Part shown: one piece after another, positions 7,982-16,813 of the stretch
Position numbering within the stretch: the stretch's first letter is position 1
How the letters are laid out: the number at the start of each line of letters is the position of its first letter
Assembly (NCBI GenBank): GCA_964636885.1
Contig: CAZWVA010000016.1
Coordinates: forward strand, 1-43,835
DNA from: CAZWVA01 sp964636885
GTDB taxonomy: Bacteria; Desulfobacterota_D; UBA1144; Nemesobacterales; CSP1-2
Direction of reading: 5' to 3'
DNA length: 43,835 nucleotides
Program-made: the position numbers and the translations under genes
Notes under the pieces: generated by a model
The model's database searches: none
Seen by the model: the letters and a program-made list of their open reading frames with translations, nothing else
Told to the model about the DNA's origin: nothing

Positions 7982-9223
7982 TTAACTGGTTTTGAATTTA
8001 CCACGATATTCTTCAACGATTTGAGAAAGAAAACTTTTTAATTTCTCTGCATTGTCTCTTGCATTAAAGCGGTCTTCAGCAATACGCCTGCTTTCACGCC
8101 CCATTCTTTTTTTAAGGACTTCGTCCGTGAGCATTTTTATGATATTCGATGAAAGGTTTTTTATATCACCCACTTCTACCAGGAAACCATTTATGCTTGG
8201 GGTAATAATCTCAGGGATACCACCTACATTCGTAGCGACCACCGGAACACCGCATGCTATAGCTTCTACAACTGCATTTGGAAGCCCTTCAGCATAGCTG
8301 GGAAAAGCCATCACATCGGTAATGCTATAATAAGATGGAATCTCTTCATTTCTAACTAAGCCTGCAAAAATCACACGTTTTCTAATTCCCATTCTGCTCG
8401 ATAACGCTTCTAAATTATCTCTCTCAGGCCCATCACCCACAATGAGAAGGTGAGCTTTTGGTAACTTGACCGTTACTAAACTAAAAGCATTCAATAAGTC
8501 GTGTATACCTTTTCTTCTAATCAAGTGTCCAACAAATGTTACCACCGGAGAATCGTCGGGTAATAGCAGTTTCCGTTTTAGTTCGAGGTTGGTATTAAGG
8601 GGTTTAAATACATTGGTATTGGTCCCCCGATATATAACCTCAATCGGCTTTCTTGGATGAGCGATTTCCCTTATGCGGTCTCTTTCATGTTTACTGACTG
8701 AAATCAGTCCGCTCGAATTCAAAATCACATACCTCATCCTTTCTGAAGACAGCTTGCTAAAATTCAGATAGCCCAGGTCAGATTCCCCGATATAACACAC
8801 CGAAGGGAGATTCAGTTTACGAGCTAGCAAACACCCCGCGTACCCGCTGGGGATTAGGGCATTTGTATAAATAAGATCAAATGGAGATCTTTGGTAAATA
8901 TTTTTCACTGTCTTTTTAATACCCAAAAAACATGTTATCCCCGAATAGGGATAGAACCACAGCCCTGGAGGTCTAAGATAACGTGGATATTCAACTCTGA
9001 TGCCATCTATTTCCGCCTTTTTATCTATTTTAAGATACCTTTCCCACTTCCTCTTCATTAATGAGAAGAAACGGGATGACCACGGAACTGGGGAAACCAC
9101 AGTTATATCTACCCCACAATCAACCAACCTACTTAATTGGTTGTGAACGAAAATTCCATTAATAGGATTGAAATTGTTAGGATACCAATCAGAAATCACT
9201 AAGACTTTTAAACTCTTATCCAT
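7982..9223 (-). CDS. GT4 glycosyltransferase
   Basis: The product has 413 residues with the classic GT4 layout: VLVISDWYPNNFNPINGIFV at the start, SVSKHERDRI (~175), VIYRGTNTNVFKP (~197), TFVGHLIRRKGIHDLL (~228), LLIVGDGPERDNLE and the nucleotide-sugar motif SYAEGLPNAVVEAIACGVPVV (~310) with the E-x7-E spacing. It should add one sugar to the growing lipid-linked repeat unit. It lies 27 bases after the O-antigen ligase/polymerase and 36 before the next GT4. The ATG at 9223 has only ACGGA upstream. Confidence 0.92.
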   Translation of the reverse strand: MDKSLKVLVISDWYPNNFNPINGIFVHNQLSRLVDCGVDITVVSPVPWSSRFFSLMKRKWERYLKIDKKAEIDGIRVEYPRYLRPPGLWFYPYSGITCFLGIKKTVKNIYQRSPFDLIYTNALIPSGYAGCLLARKLNLPSVCYIGESDLGYLNFSKLSSERMRYVILNSSGLISVSKHERDRIREIAHPRKPIEVIYRGTNTNVFKPLNTNLELKRKLLLPDDSPVVTFVGHLIRRKGIHDLLNAFSLVTVKLPKAHLLIVGDGPERDNLEALSSRMGIRKRVIFAGLVRNEEIPSYYSITDVMAFPSYAEGLPNAVVEAIACGVPVVATNVGGIPEIITPSINGFLVEVGDIKNLSSNIIKMLTDEVLKKRMGRESRRIAEDRFNARDNAEKLKSFLSQIVEEYRGKFKTS

Positions 9224-9250
9224 TCCGTAACAATCATATTTGGAAGAAAG

Positions 9251-10657
9251 CTATCTAGAAAAGACCGGTTGTGGCAAACGTCTTTTTAATCTACCTTGTG
9301 AAGAAATTAAAAATAGAATAAACCAAAACCATGGTGCAACATGATAGACACCGGTAAAAATCCCTATTAAAAAGAAAGTAAACAGCCACATATATATGAA
9401 ACGGGATATCGGATCAGTAATCAGTATGATACTCTTCCCGACGTAAGCAAGAATAAACACCATTAATACAAATCCGACCACTCCCAATTCGGCTAAGATC
9501 GCGAGATACGTATTATGTGCCCCTCTTGCTCGGCTTGCCGCCCAGCTAAAATCCGAAGGATTAGTTTCCGGTCTATATTGTTTATAAACAAGCTTATAGT
9601 TTTGAAAGCCGACTCCTAAGGGCATAGTATCCTTTAACATCGCCAAACCTACCTTCCAGATCCTAAAACGACCCGTCGCTTCAGCTTCGGGATTGTCGGA
9701 GAAAATATACCGGAGAGATTCGAATCTCTCGGTAACGGATTCACTTATAATCCCAGAGAAATACGCAAAGGCAAAGGATACTATCACTATACCGATTATT
9801 TTAATACTGTAATTTACTATCTTTGAACTCCTGTGTAGAAGAACCGCCGTAATCATAAAAGAAGCTGGAAAGGCTACCCAAACAGTTCTAGTCTGACCTC
9901 CTATAATCACGTATGTCATAGCCATAATTCCAAAAATAAATACGAGTCTTACCAGCTTGGATTTCATTTTATACATGTAATAGAAAATCAGGATGATTGA
10001 AAAACCGAGCAACCTAGAAAACACATTTATATTGAACTCCTCATCGAGTGTCAGTCTGTCGGAGCCGCCGTATGTGGTTTTCTTCATTATGGTTAATAAG
10101 GCCGCAACTATGCCACCGGCGATAAAGCTCAGAGTGATTATATCCAATTGCCTTTCATTTCGACAGTAATTTAGAACTAAGATATAGAGGGCTATCATCT
10201 GGCTTAACCTGAAGATAGCTTGAAAGAGGGCCACTTCTGGCTTATAGGACCAAACGGAGCTAATTATCGCCCATGCCGCAAACATACAACCGAGTAATGA
10301 AATACGATCAAATTTGATTTTTTCATGGAGTATAAGAACCTTACCAGCATATATTCCTAATAGTAGAACGCCGAGCAGAAATTGAACCGAACGCCCAAGC
10401 CCTTCTATACGGGAGACAGGTCCTAGAGGAATCAAAAAAAACATCAAAGAAAAACCAATTGTGGGATACTTAATGATGAGAAAAGTTCCAATGAGACCCA
10501 GAACAAGAGGTATAGTCAGAAACCCATACTTCTCGCTGGTAGCCATCCATCCCAACATATAGGCGGTAATTAGAAGTAGAATAATCCCCCCTACTAAAAA
10601 GCCGGTTCTCCTATACGTTCCATAGTAAACGTTTCCAAACATCTTCATACCCCACAT
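9251..10657 (-). CDS. O-antigen ligase/polymerase family membrane protein (Wzy/WaaL-like)
   Basis: The product has 468 residues from the ATG at 10657, chosen because GGAG stands seven bases upstream. A longer reading from a TTG at 10687 lacks a proper site. About 11-12 TM segments are visible. The Wzy_C (PF04932) signature sits in the large periplasmic loop: QTRTVWVAFPASF (~255) and, after the loop, GVGFQNYKLVYKQY (~350) and ARGAHNTYLAILAELGVVGF (~378). Members either polymerise repeat units (Wzy) or ligate glycan to lipid or protein; sequence alone does not separate them. With the Wzx at 26745-28235, polymerase is the simpler reading. It heads a run with the two GT4 genes downstream. Confidence 0.85.
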   Translation of the reverse strand: MWGMKMFGNVYYGTYRRTGFLVGGIILLLITAYMLGWMATSEKYGFLTIPLVLGLIGTFLIIKYPTIGFSLMFFLIPLGPVSRIEGLGRSVQFLLGVLLLGIYAGKVLILHEKIKFDRISLLGCMFAAWAIISSVWSYKPEVALFQAIFRLSQMIALYILVLNYCRNERQLDIITLSFIAGGIVAALLTIMKKTTYGGSDRLTLDEEFNINVFSRLLGFSIILIFYYMYKMKSKLVRLVFIFGIMAMTYVIIGGQTRTVWVAFPASFMITAVLLHRSSKIVNYSIKIIGIVIVSFAFAYFSGIISESVTERFESLRYIFSDNPEAEATGRFRIWKVGLAMLKDTMPLGVGFQNYKLVYKQYRPETNPSDFSWAASRARGAHNTYLAILAELGVVGFVLMVFILAYVGKSIILITDPISRFIYMWLFTFFLIGIFTGVYHVAPWFWFILFLISSQGRLKRRLPQPVFSR

Positions 10658-10785
10658 ATTATAGCTCCATAAGTCCACGGATTCCAAACCTCGGTAGCAA
10701 AGGACGATACAACTCTTAATTCACTTTTCGCAATAAAATATTAGGTCGAACTAAAACCCTTCGTTGCAGACCGTTTGAAATAAAC

Positions 10786-10816
10786 CCTTTTGGTGCGTTT
10801 GGGAAACGCACCCTAC
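10786..10816 (+). repeat. Palindromic repeat R1 (GGTGCGTTT/AAACGCACC), copy 1
   Basis: A 9-bp perfect stem, GGTGCGTTT at 10792-10800 and AAACGCACC at 10804-10812, with loop GGG, preceded by acccttt. Related copies lie at 14550-14579, 22825-22856 and 29551-29580. In the same gap (10658-10925) two more small hairpins follow, ctacatt/aatgtag and agccat/atggct; no gene is seen. Confidence 0.8.
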
Positions 10817-10925
10817 ATTGTTTCTATAATGTAGAAATCGTTCCCTGGATAAGCCATTGTATATGGCTTTACCTGATCTGTGCGTAACATAGGTTAGTAA
10901 TCCGATACGCTACATGTTCAATCGA

Positions 10926-12425
10926 TTATGGGATCGGACATCCGTTTACTCCAACATTTAACCTCTCATGCACATTCACACAAGCCGAATCCGGGAAGGT
11001 CGCATCATCGTTTATACCTTTTATAGTCGCCCCGCACGGGAACTGACCAGTACTTTGATTCCAGAGCTTCTCGTTTGTTAGAACACCGTCCTTATACCTA
11101 TAGACGACATTTGCGCCTATATCCGCTCCGTTTTTTCCAGCTTTTTTTAAAGGTGAGGTGGATGGAATGTAGACCTTGCAACCGTTGAGTTTAGGGTCCA
11201 ATGTTTTTAAAGTGCTATTCATACTTATACCTATGCCATAATCATCATCTTTGTTCAATGCATCGAGATATTCAACGGTCTTGTCGGTAAAATCCTCGCT
11301 ATCGGCAATCTTAAATCCGTCATCGTTATCCACGGCCAAGGAGTTTCTTATAGTAATAGAAGGCTCAACATTCCACTTGCTGTATTTATTGTTTGCCTGA
11401 AAACCATCGTATTTGTTATCCATAGAGGTCGAATTAGCAATAAGGGTGTTTTCCTGACTTTGAATGACAAAACCGACTCTAATTGAACCGATTGCCACAT
11501 TGTTAATATAAGCATTGTCCGCGGATTTAATATCAAAGCAACAATGATGAGAAAAAGCAAACCCGATATTGTTATTGAGGGATATGTTTCCTAGTACCGT
11601 ATTCCTGCTCCCATAATCCCCAATATAGTAGTTCCCTTCGCTTATGTTATTTTCCATTATGGAATCCGTAGCGCCATAGAAAACAAATCCTTCGTCCCCC
11701 CTCTGGGGAATGATTGAGCGGTACCCATCCGTTAGATCCGTGTATCCTCTTGAATTTGCATAGTTCCTTCTAAGGGTTACGAATGAGGAACGATAAATAC
11801 TAAATCCGTGTCTGTGGAAATAGTAGGCTTCTGATTCTTCGATCAGTATATTACTGGAGCTACCTACGGCGTATACATGTGTGTTGCTATATCTATTGGT
11901 GTGTGACCCCAACAGGCGCTTCAGTACTATATCGGATGAATTGCTTATGGAGAACACATGACCTTTGGCTCCACCGTTGACATTAGGATTATCCCGACTT
12001 TCCGCTCTTATCCCTTCAATAACCCAGTAAGAGCAATTCTGCAACTGAATCGGTGGATCAACGCCGTTTCCCTGAATAAACGCCCTCCTTTCATTCTGCG
12101 CCTTAACGGTAATCGGGCTTTGCTCCGTGCCGTTAGATGCGTTTCTAGAGCAATCTATAAATAAACGTTCGTTGTAGGTGCCATCAAGTAAAATAAGCGT
12201 ATCCCCGGGTCTGAGTTTTGGAATAGCATAGTTAAAGGTCTTCCAGGCCGATGAAGAGGAGGTACCTGAGTCACCGTCACTTCCGCCTGGGGATATATAA
12301 AAACTAGCACTTCTGGCATCCAATACGCTACTAAAAAACACCGCTAATACAGTAAAAAGGATAGAGAATACAGGAGACGAAATACCGTCTCCCGCAATTT
12401 GCCTATAAGATGCAAACCTGACCAT
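10926..12425 (-). CDS. Secreted right-handed beta-helix (DUF1565-like) protein
   Basis: The product has 499 residues. The ATG at 12425 follows AGGAGG at six bases. An N-terminal signal peptide occupies residues ~1-40 (hydrophobic SPVFSILFTVLAVFF, likely cleavage near RSA). The DUF1565-like segment SFYISPGGSDGDSGTSSSS follows directly, then parallel beta-helix turns to about residue 400 and a C-terminal region with several cysteines ending HERLNVGVNGCPIP. It is a paralogue of the partial protein at 2-1516, with stretches of identical DNA of ~28 and ~35 bp in the helix-coding part (near 11770-11830). Such proteins are often polysaccharide lyases, epimerases or carbohydrate binders; the active site is not identifiable. 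It has its own promoter (12457-12485) and appears monocistronic. Confidence 0.85.
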   Translation of the reverse strand: MVRFASYRQIAGDGISSPVFSILFTVLAVFFSSVLDARSASFYISPGGSDGDSGTSSSSAWKTFNYAIPKLRPGDTLILLDGTYNERLFIDCSRNASNGTEQSPITVKAQNERRAFIQGNGVDPPIQLQNCSYWVIEGIRAESRDNPNVNGGAKGHVFSISNSSDIVLKRLLGSHTNRYSNTHVYAVGSSSNILIEESEAYYFHRHGFSIYRSSFVTLRRNYANSRGYTDLTDGYRSIIPQRGDEGFVFYGATDSIMENNISEGNYYIGDYGSRNTVLGNISLNNNIGFAFSHHCCFDIKSADNAYINNVAIGSIRVGFVIQSQENTLIANSTSMDNKYDGFQANNKYSKWNVEPSITIRNSLAVDNDDGFKIADSEDFTDKTVEYLDALNKDDDYGIGISMNSTLKTLDPKLNGCKVYIPSTSPLKKAGKNGADIGANVVYRYKDGVLTNEKLWNQSTGQFPCGATIKGINDDATFPDSACVNVHERLNVGVNGCPIP

Positions 12426-12456
12426 CCTCCACCTCCTGATTTAAAATCGGGTCTTA

Positions 12457-12485
12457 CTTATACCGCAGGAGGTGGGATATGTCAA
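12457..12485 (-). promoter_or_regulatory. Sigma-70-type promoter of the beta-helix gene
   Basis: On the minus strand TTGACA (12485-12480) is followed after exactly 17 bases by TATAAG (12462-12457), near-consensus -35 and -10 boxes. Transcription would begin near 12450, giving a ~25-base leader that contains AGGAGGTGGAGG before the ATG at 12425. Confidence 0.7.
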
Positions 12486-12515
12486 TAGTTATAAGAAAAA
12501 TTAATATATCATACT

Positions 12516-12571
12516 AAAGGACTAAGGTTTAATAATACTAAAAGACTAGATCCAAATTAGACCTAAGTCTA
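12516..12571 (-). promoter_or_regulatory. Possible activator sites upstream of the beta-helix promoter (motif copy D, divergent)
   Basis: On the minus strand TAGACTTAGGTCTA and, ~35 bases further, CCTTAGTCCTTTAG lie 30-85 bases upstream of the -35 box. They resemble the half-sites of copies A-C, but the spacing is shorter, so membership of the same family is uncertain. Confidence 0.3.
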
Positions 12572-12630
12572 AAAATATATTGAAAAACCTAGCTGTTTTT
12601 AAGTTGGCCTTAACCCATAAGCCTAAGGGA

Positions 12631-13551
12631 TCAGATTTCACCTCGCCTTACTATATCCTCCTTAATTCGTTTTATTTTCTTAAAGGCATCGGCGCCTAGT
12701 AGAGAAAGGAAAAGATTAAAGTAATGCCTTATCTCAAATGGATACGTCGTCATGGCCTTAAGGAACGCTTCTCTCCCCTTTTTGGTGTCTCCACTATAAC
12801 AATATAGCACCCCGATTTGGAGGTAGCGGTAACTATGGTCTTTCTTGTTTAGTGCAAATAACTCTCCATACTTTTTAAGCATTGCCTCTTTACCACTAAT
12901 TACAAGCCCGTAGTTCGTAGAAAGCCTCCCATTCCCATGGCTATAATACTTAACCAATGGCTCCCTGATATATTCATAGTTAAATTCCCTTGAGATCCGG
13001 ATCCACATGTCATAGTCGAGACCGAAAGGGATACTCACATCAAATAAACCCGCTTTCTCAAAACACTCCTTTTTCACCATAAGAACAGAAGGTATGTAGA
13101 TCCAATTAAATCCGAGTAGATCAGAAAAGATATTTCCTCTTTTTGTAGGGATAACCCTCTTTAATACCTCTCCGGTTTCTCTATCCACCTTTAAAAAACC
13201 CGTATAAACACCCCCTACTTCCCTAGGGCTATTCTCAAATAGCTCGATCTGCCTTCTAAGCTTTTCCGGAAGCCACTCGTCATCATCGTCCAGAAACGCA
13301 ATAAACTCGCCCTCTGAATTCATAACACCGGTATTTCTCGCCCCCGCCTCCCCTTTATTTGTCTCGTGGCGTATGTATTTTATCCTTTTGTCGTTAAAGC
13401 TACCTATCACCTGGGCGGTATCATCCTTAGAAGCATCGTCTACCACCACAATCTCAAAATCCTGAAACGTCTGGTTTAGAACGCTTCTAATTGCCGACCT
13501 AAGAAACTCAGCACGGTTATAGGTAGGAATTACCACGCTTACTTTTGGCAT
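12631..13551 (-). CDS. GT2 glycosyltransferase with C-terminal helical extension
   Basis: The product has 306 residues. The GT-A domain spans residues 1-~220: VSVVIPTYNRAEFL, VVVDDASKDDT (~36-45), HETNKGEAGARNTG, the metal-binding acidic cluster FLDDDDEW (86-93) and GLDYDMWIRIS (~178), the catalytic-base region. The last ~80 residues (QIGVLYCYSGDTKKGREAF, then FEIRHYFNLFLSLLGADAFKKIK) form TPR-like helices. It is 27 bases downstream of a close paralogue (13579-14505), and the two look like a tandem duplication. It would transfer a sugar from a nucleotide donor at the cytoplasmic side. The start ATG has GAGGAT rather far upstream. Confidence 0.9.
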   Translation of the reverse strand: MPKVSVVIPTYNRAEFLRSAIRSVLNQTFQDFEIVVVDDASKDDTAQVIGSFNDKRIKYIRHETNKGEAGARNTGVMNSEGEFIAFLDDDDEWLPEKLRRQIELFENSPREVGGVYTGFLKVDRETGEVLKRVIPTKRGNIFSDLLGFNWIYIPSVLMVKKECFEKAGLFDVSIPFGLDYDMWIRISREFNYEYIREPLVKYYSHGNGRLSTNYGLVISGKEAMLKKYGELFALNKKDHSYRYLQIGVLYCYSGDTKKGREAFLKAMTTYPFEIRHYFNLFLSLLGADAFKKIKRIKEDIVRRGEI

Positions 13552-13578
13552 CTGGGATGTATCCTCACCGGCCTTCTA

Positions 13579-14505
13579 CTAGGTTTTCACTACTTCCCGG
13601 CTCGACTGGCCACTTGGCTTTTCCTTAATCCCTTTTAATCTCCTAAAATTATCTACACCTAAAAAAGAGAGAAACAGGTTAAAATAATGCCTTATCTCAA
13701 AAGGATAGAGTCTTATGGCTTTTAAAAAAGCCTCCCTGCCCTTTTTAGCACTTCCCCTGTAGCAGTAACCCACTCCAAGACCAAGGTAGTAGTTGCTATA
13801 GTTCTTTCTAAATGCGGGAGACCCACCGTATCTTTTAAGCATAAGCTCCATCCCCCTGTCTAATGCCTCGAGATTGGTCCATATCTGATTTCCATGAATA
13901 CGGTATTTAACGAGGGGTTTATCTATATATTCAAAATCGAATTCCTTTGAGATCCGAATCCACATGTCATAATCCTGAAAGCTCGGAAGCCCCTCATCGA
14001 ATAGCCCCACCTTATTAAAGCAATCCCTTCTTAAAAGAAGAGATGACGCAGTGGCAAGCCAGTTCCTTGAAAGCATATCACTATATATATTTCCCCTTTT
14101 CCTAGGGGTCCACTCCCTTAATACATTGCCGCTGCTATCCACAACCAAATGCCCTGTATAAACACCTCCAACCCTTTGTGGGCTTCTTTCCAGTATGTCA
14201 ACCTGCATCCGGAGTTTCTCCCCCATCCACTCGTCATCGTCATCTAAGAAAGCTACATATTTGGAGATCGAGTTCACTATACCAGTATTTCTGGCCGCCG
14301 ATCCACCCTTACTCGTCTCATGACGTATATACCTTATTCTTCTATCACTAAACCCGCATACAACCTCACGTGTATTATCCCTAGAACCATCGTCCACTAC
14401 TATAATCTCAAGATCCTCAAACGTCTGATTGAGAACGCTCTCAACCGCCAGGCGAAGAAACGTGGCACGGTTATGTGTTGGAATTATTACACTTACTTCG
14501 GGCAC
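13579..14505 (-). CDS. GT2 glycosyltransferase with C-terminal helical extension
   Basis: The product has 308 residues from a GTG start at 14505, with AGGAG ten bases upstream. The same layout is present as in the neighbour at 12631: VSVIIPTHNRATFL, VVDDGSRDNT, AFLDDDDEWMGEKL, SFQDYDMWIRIS and a TPR-like tail (GVGYCYRGSAKKGREAF, IRLYPFEIRHYFNLFLS). The pair share most motifs word for word but differ in the middle region that usually determines acceptor or donor, so they may add successive residues. It heads the two-gene unit. Confidence 0.9.
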   Translation of the reverse strand: MPEVSVIIPTHNRATFLRLAVESVLNQTFEDLEIIVVDDGSRDNTREVVCGFSDRRIRYIRHETSKGGSAARNTGIVNSISKYVAFLDDDDEWMGEKLRMQVDILERSPQRVGGVYTGHLVVDSSGNVLREWTPRKRGNIYSDMLSRNWLATASSLLLRRDCFNKVGLFDEGLPSFQDYDMWIRISKEFDFEYIDKPLVKYRIHGNQIWTNLEALDRGMELMLKRYGGSPAFRKNYSNYYLGLGVGYCYRGSAKKGREAFLKAIRLYPFEIRHYFNLFLSFLGVDNFRRLKGIKEKPSGQSSREVVKT

Positions 14506-14549
14506 TTATGTAACTCCTATTATTATGTTACAGAGACCATTAAGAAAAC

Positions 14550-14579
14550 CCTTTTGGTGCGTTTGGAAAACGCACTCTA
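14550..14579 (+). repeat. Palindromic repeat R1, copy 2
   Basis: GGTGCGTTT (14556-14564), loop gga, AAACGCACt (14568-14576), preceded by cccttt as in copy 1. It is part of the 315-bp gap 14506-14820, which otherwise holds a G+C-rich palindrome-like stretch near 14603-14625 and repeat R2; I see no gene there. Confidence 0.75.
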
Positions 14580-14714
14580 CATGTTCTTTCCATCATATCC
14601 CTATGTAGGGGCGTTCCCCGAACGAGCATCCGTATTTATAGCACCCCTATGCGTAACGTATGACTCGGCGTTTACAAGATTATTCATTAGTTTTCACTAG
14701 AATCGGTCTCATAT

Positions 14715-14820
14715 GTCACACTTCGCAAAGCGAAGCATCTCGGATTCATTGGTATTCAATAGGATTCTCCAGTCGCTTCTCTCCTTCAGAATGACAACAA
14801 AGGGATTTATGAGACTGCTT
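14715..14820 (-). repeat. Dispersed repeat R2, copy 2 (inverted)
   Basis: The reverse complement starts aagcagtctcataaatccc and matches 6728-6834. It abuts the stop codon of the sulfatase-like gene at 14821 with no spacer and ends with a hairpin (cttcgc-aaa-gcgaag near 14721-14735). It may act as a 3' end structure for that gene. Confidence 0.8.
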
Positions 14821-16659
14821 TTACTGAATATAACCCAGGGCCTTTAACTCCTTAACCGTTTCCTTATCGAGTGTTACCTTCTTTACCCTTTTTTGATTCT
14901 TCTCGGCAAGTATCGGCGGTAGCATCTTACGGAACTCCTCCGCTACCAGTGGTTCCTGGTCTATGATGTTATTCTTTTCAGCCGGGTCCTTCCTTAGATC
15001 GTATAACTCGTCCCCTTTATTCTTAAAGTGGATGTATTTAAACTGCTCTGTCCTTATTGAAATCGCATCCATCCCTTCTTTTTGGTTATAGATCTCACTA
15101 ATTGCATACTTGGGGAAATCAACCTCATGGTTTACATCGCCTCTATTATCGAGATAATTCAGAAGGCTAAACCCCGACAGCTTAACATCGGTTTTTATCT
15201 TCAAAAAGTCCAGGATAGTCGGCATGACATCAATCAACCGAACCTGATTCTTCACCACCCTCCCGGCATACATAGACTTAGGAAATTTAACAATCAAAGG
15301 AACCCTTATAAGCTCCTCATAGGGCGCACGGCTATGGGTGAAAAAGCCGTGTTCCCCAAAAGCGTCTCCATGGTCTCCCGTTAGTACTATCAATGTATTG
15401 TCGTATAGACCAGTTTTTTTTAGTTCGTCTAAGAGAACCCCGATTTGGCTGTCTATATAAGTCAACTGCCCGTCATAAAGCGCCCTTTGTATATAGGCTC
15501 GCCTCTCCCTTTTCGATTTTCCTTCGTCCTTTCCACCATCACTCAGGTATAAAGTATCATAAGGCGGTTTTGGTTTATAAGGGCTATGCAGGTCAATATA
15601 GTGGATATAAGCAAAGAACTCGTGCTTTCTCCCGATTCTTTTCGCCCATTCTGTGAATTCTTTATTGATATTCTTTATCTTATTTCTATATCCCCCCTCA
15701 TGATAATCTATAAAACCCTGAGCAAATCCCAAGTAAGATACCAGATGCCTTACCGATACCCAGCCCACGGTCATGAACCCATTTTGTGAAAGGACCTCGG
15801 CCAGGGTTGTTTCCTCCTCACCCAATACGTCCGTCGTTACATCACCGGTTTGGGCGTTTACCGAATCTCCAGCCCCTCTGTACACCCCATGCTGGTATGG
15901 GTAGAGAGAGGTAAAGAGCGAAGCTATGCTCATTTTTGTAAATGTGGCCTGACTGATCGCCTGAGTGAATAAAACGGAGTCCTTCGAGAACCTATCTATA
16001 TTGGGTGTTGTATTCCGGCTATAACCATAGGAGCTTAGGTGGTCCGCACGAAGACAGTCAACTAAGAGGATTATCACATTAGGGGAGTCCCTTTTAACCG
16101 TAGAGGGATTTTTGAAGAGGTAGGTTGGGACATTAAGGATTATAATAAGCCCTAAAAGCAAACCCAAGGGTTTCATACTAACGGTTTTTGCCTTTAAAAT
16201 CCTTGATCTAGTCCAGAGGAAAAGCCCGATCGAAACTAGAAGCCAAAGGACTATGAATCCTAAACCGATCTTTAGATTTAAGATAACGGATCTCCACTCA
16301 AAGAGTGTAGACAAGTACACGTAGTTTTCTTTGTTTATCCTATATCCCCAGAAGAGAATAAACGGTAGGCAGGATAGGGTGCTTGCAATGAAGGAGGCCC
16401 ATTTGACATTCTTAATCAAACGGCGAAAAGCCAGAAACATTAACAGATAGAGCAAGAGGAAAAGAAGAGCTATAAAGATGCTCTCATTGACACTAAGTTG
16501 CAGAGTATCAACAGTAAACAAAAGGAGTCCCTTTGAAATGTACTTCCAGCCTCTTACAAGACCAACTGTAACTCCGGCAAATAAACCCGATACGAATACC
16601 AAAGTCAAAGATTCAATAAAGTATTTAAGCCACTTAGATCGACTGATTTTTTTTAACAT
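14821..16659 (-). CDS. Membrane-anchored sulfatase-like enzyme (alkaline phosphatase superfamily) with LGY tail
   Basis: The product has 612 residues from the ATG at 16659 (GGGGGT upstream; a TTG one codon earlier is also open). Five TM helices lie in residues ~15-185, placing the catalytic domain (~192-560) in the periplasm. Metal-binding and core motifs are IILLVDCLRADHLSSYGYSR, PNIDRF, IHYIDLHSPY, LTGDHGDAFGEHGFF and the late YDLRKDPAEKNN. The residue aligned with the formylglycine Cys/Ser of sulfatases is Thr (T241 in ATFTKMS), as in phosphoethanolamine and phosphoglycerol transferases. I infer a phospho-group transferase or phosphodiesterase rather than a sulfatase. The paralogue at 36251-38104 is very similar. 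The protein ends ETVKELKALGYIQ, the shared C-terminal motif. Confidence 0.85.
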   Translation of the reverse strand: MLKKISRSKWLKYFIESLTLVFVSGLFAGVTVGLVRGWKYISKGLLLFTVDTLQLSVNESIFIALLFLLLYLLMFLAFRRLIKNVKWASFIASTLSCLPFILFWGYRINKENYVYLSTLFEWRSVILNLKIGLGFIVLWLLVSIGLFLWTRSRILKAKTVSMKPLGLLLGLIIILNVPTYLFKNPSTVKRDSPNVIILLVDCLRADHLSSYGYSRNTTPNIDRFSKDSVLFTQAISQATFTKMSIASLFTSLYPYQHGVYRGAGDSVNAQTGDVTTDVLGEEETTLAEVLSQNGFMTVGWVSVRHLVSYLGFAQGFIDYHEGGYRNKIKNINKEFTEWAKRIGRKHEFFAYIHYIDLHSPYKPKPPYDTLYLSDGGKDEGKSKRERRAYIQRALYDGQLTYIDSQIGVLLDELKKTGLYDNTLIVLTGDHGDAFGEHGFFTHSRAPYEELIRVPLIVKFPKSMYAGRVVKNQVRLIDVMPTILDFLKIKTDVKLSGFSLLNYLDNRGDVNHEVDFPKYAISEIYNQKEGMDAISIRTEQFKYIHFKNKGDELYDLRKDPAEKNNIIDQEPLVAEEFRKMLPPILAEKNQKRVKKVTLDKETVKELKALGYIQ

Positions 16660-16813
16660 CAATTACCCCCAAGAATATTGATTGATCCAAAGCCAGTTAT
16701 TGAATTCAACAATTATAACAAATAGGCTTAGTCACTAGAGTTATTATAGTTCTACACTTCTCTTCGGTCCCTTGCTAAAGGAAAATCTTCTACAGAATAT
16801 ATGACAGATATAG

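Noticed and set aside
14320..14700. Plus-strand open frame of 126 codons
   Set aside because: It runs antisense through the start of a clear GT2 gene and then through palindromic repeat DNA; composition is not protein-like.
14821..16659. Annotation as a true sulfatase
   Set aside because: The formylglycine Cys/Ser position is Thr and the C/S-x-P-S/A-R signature is absent.
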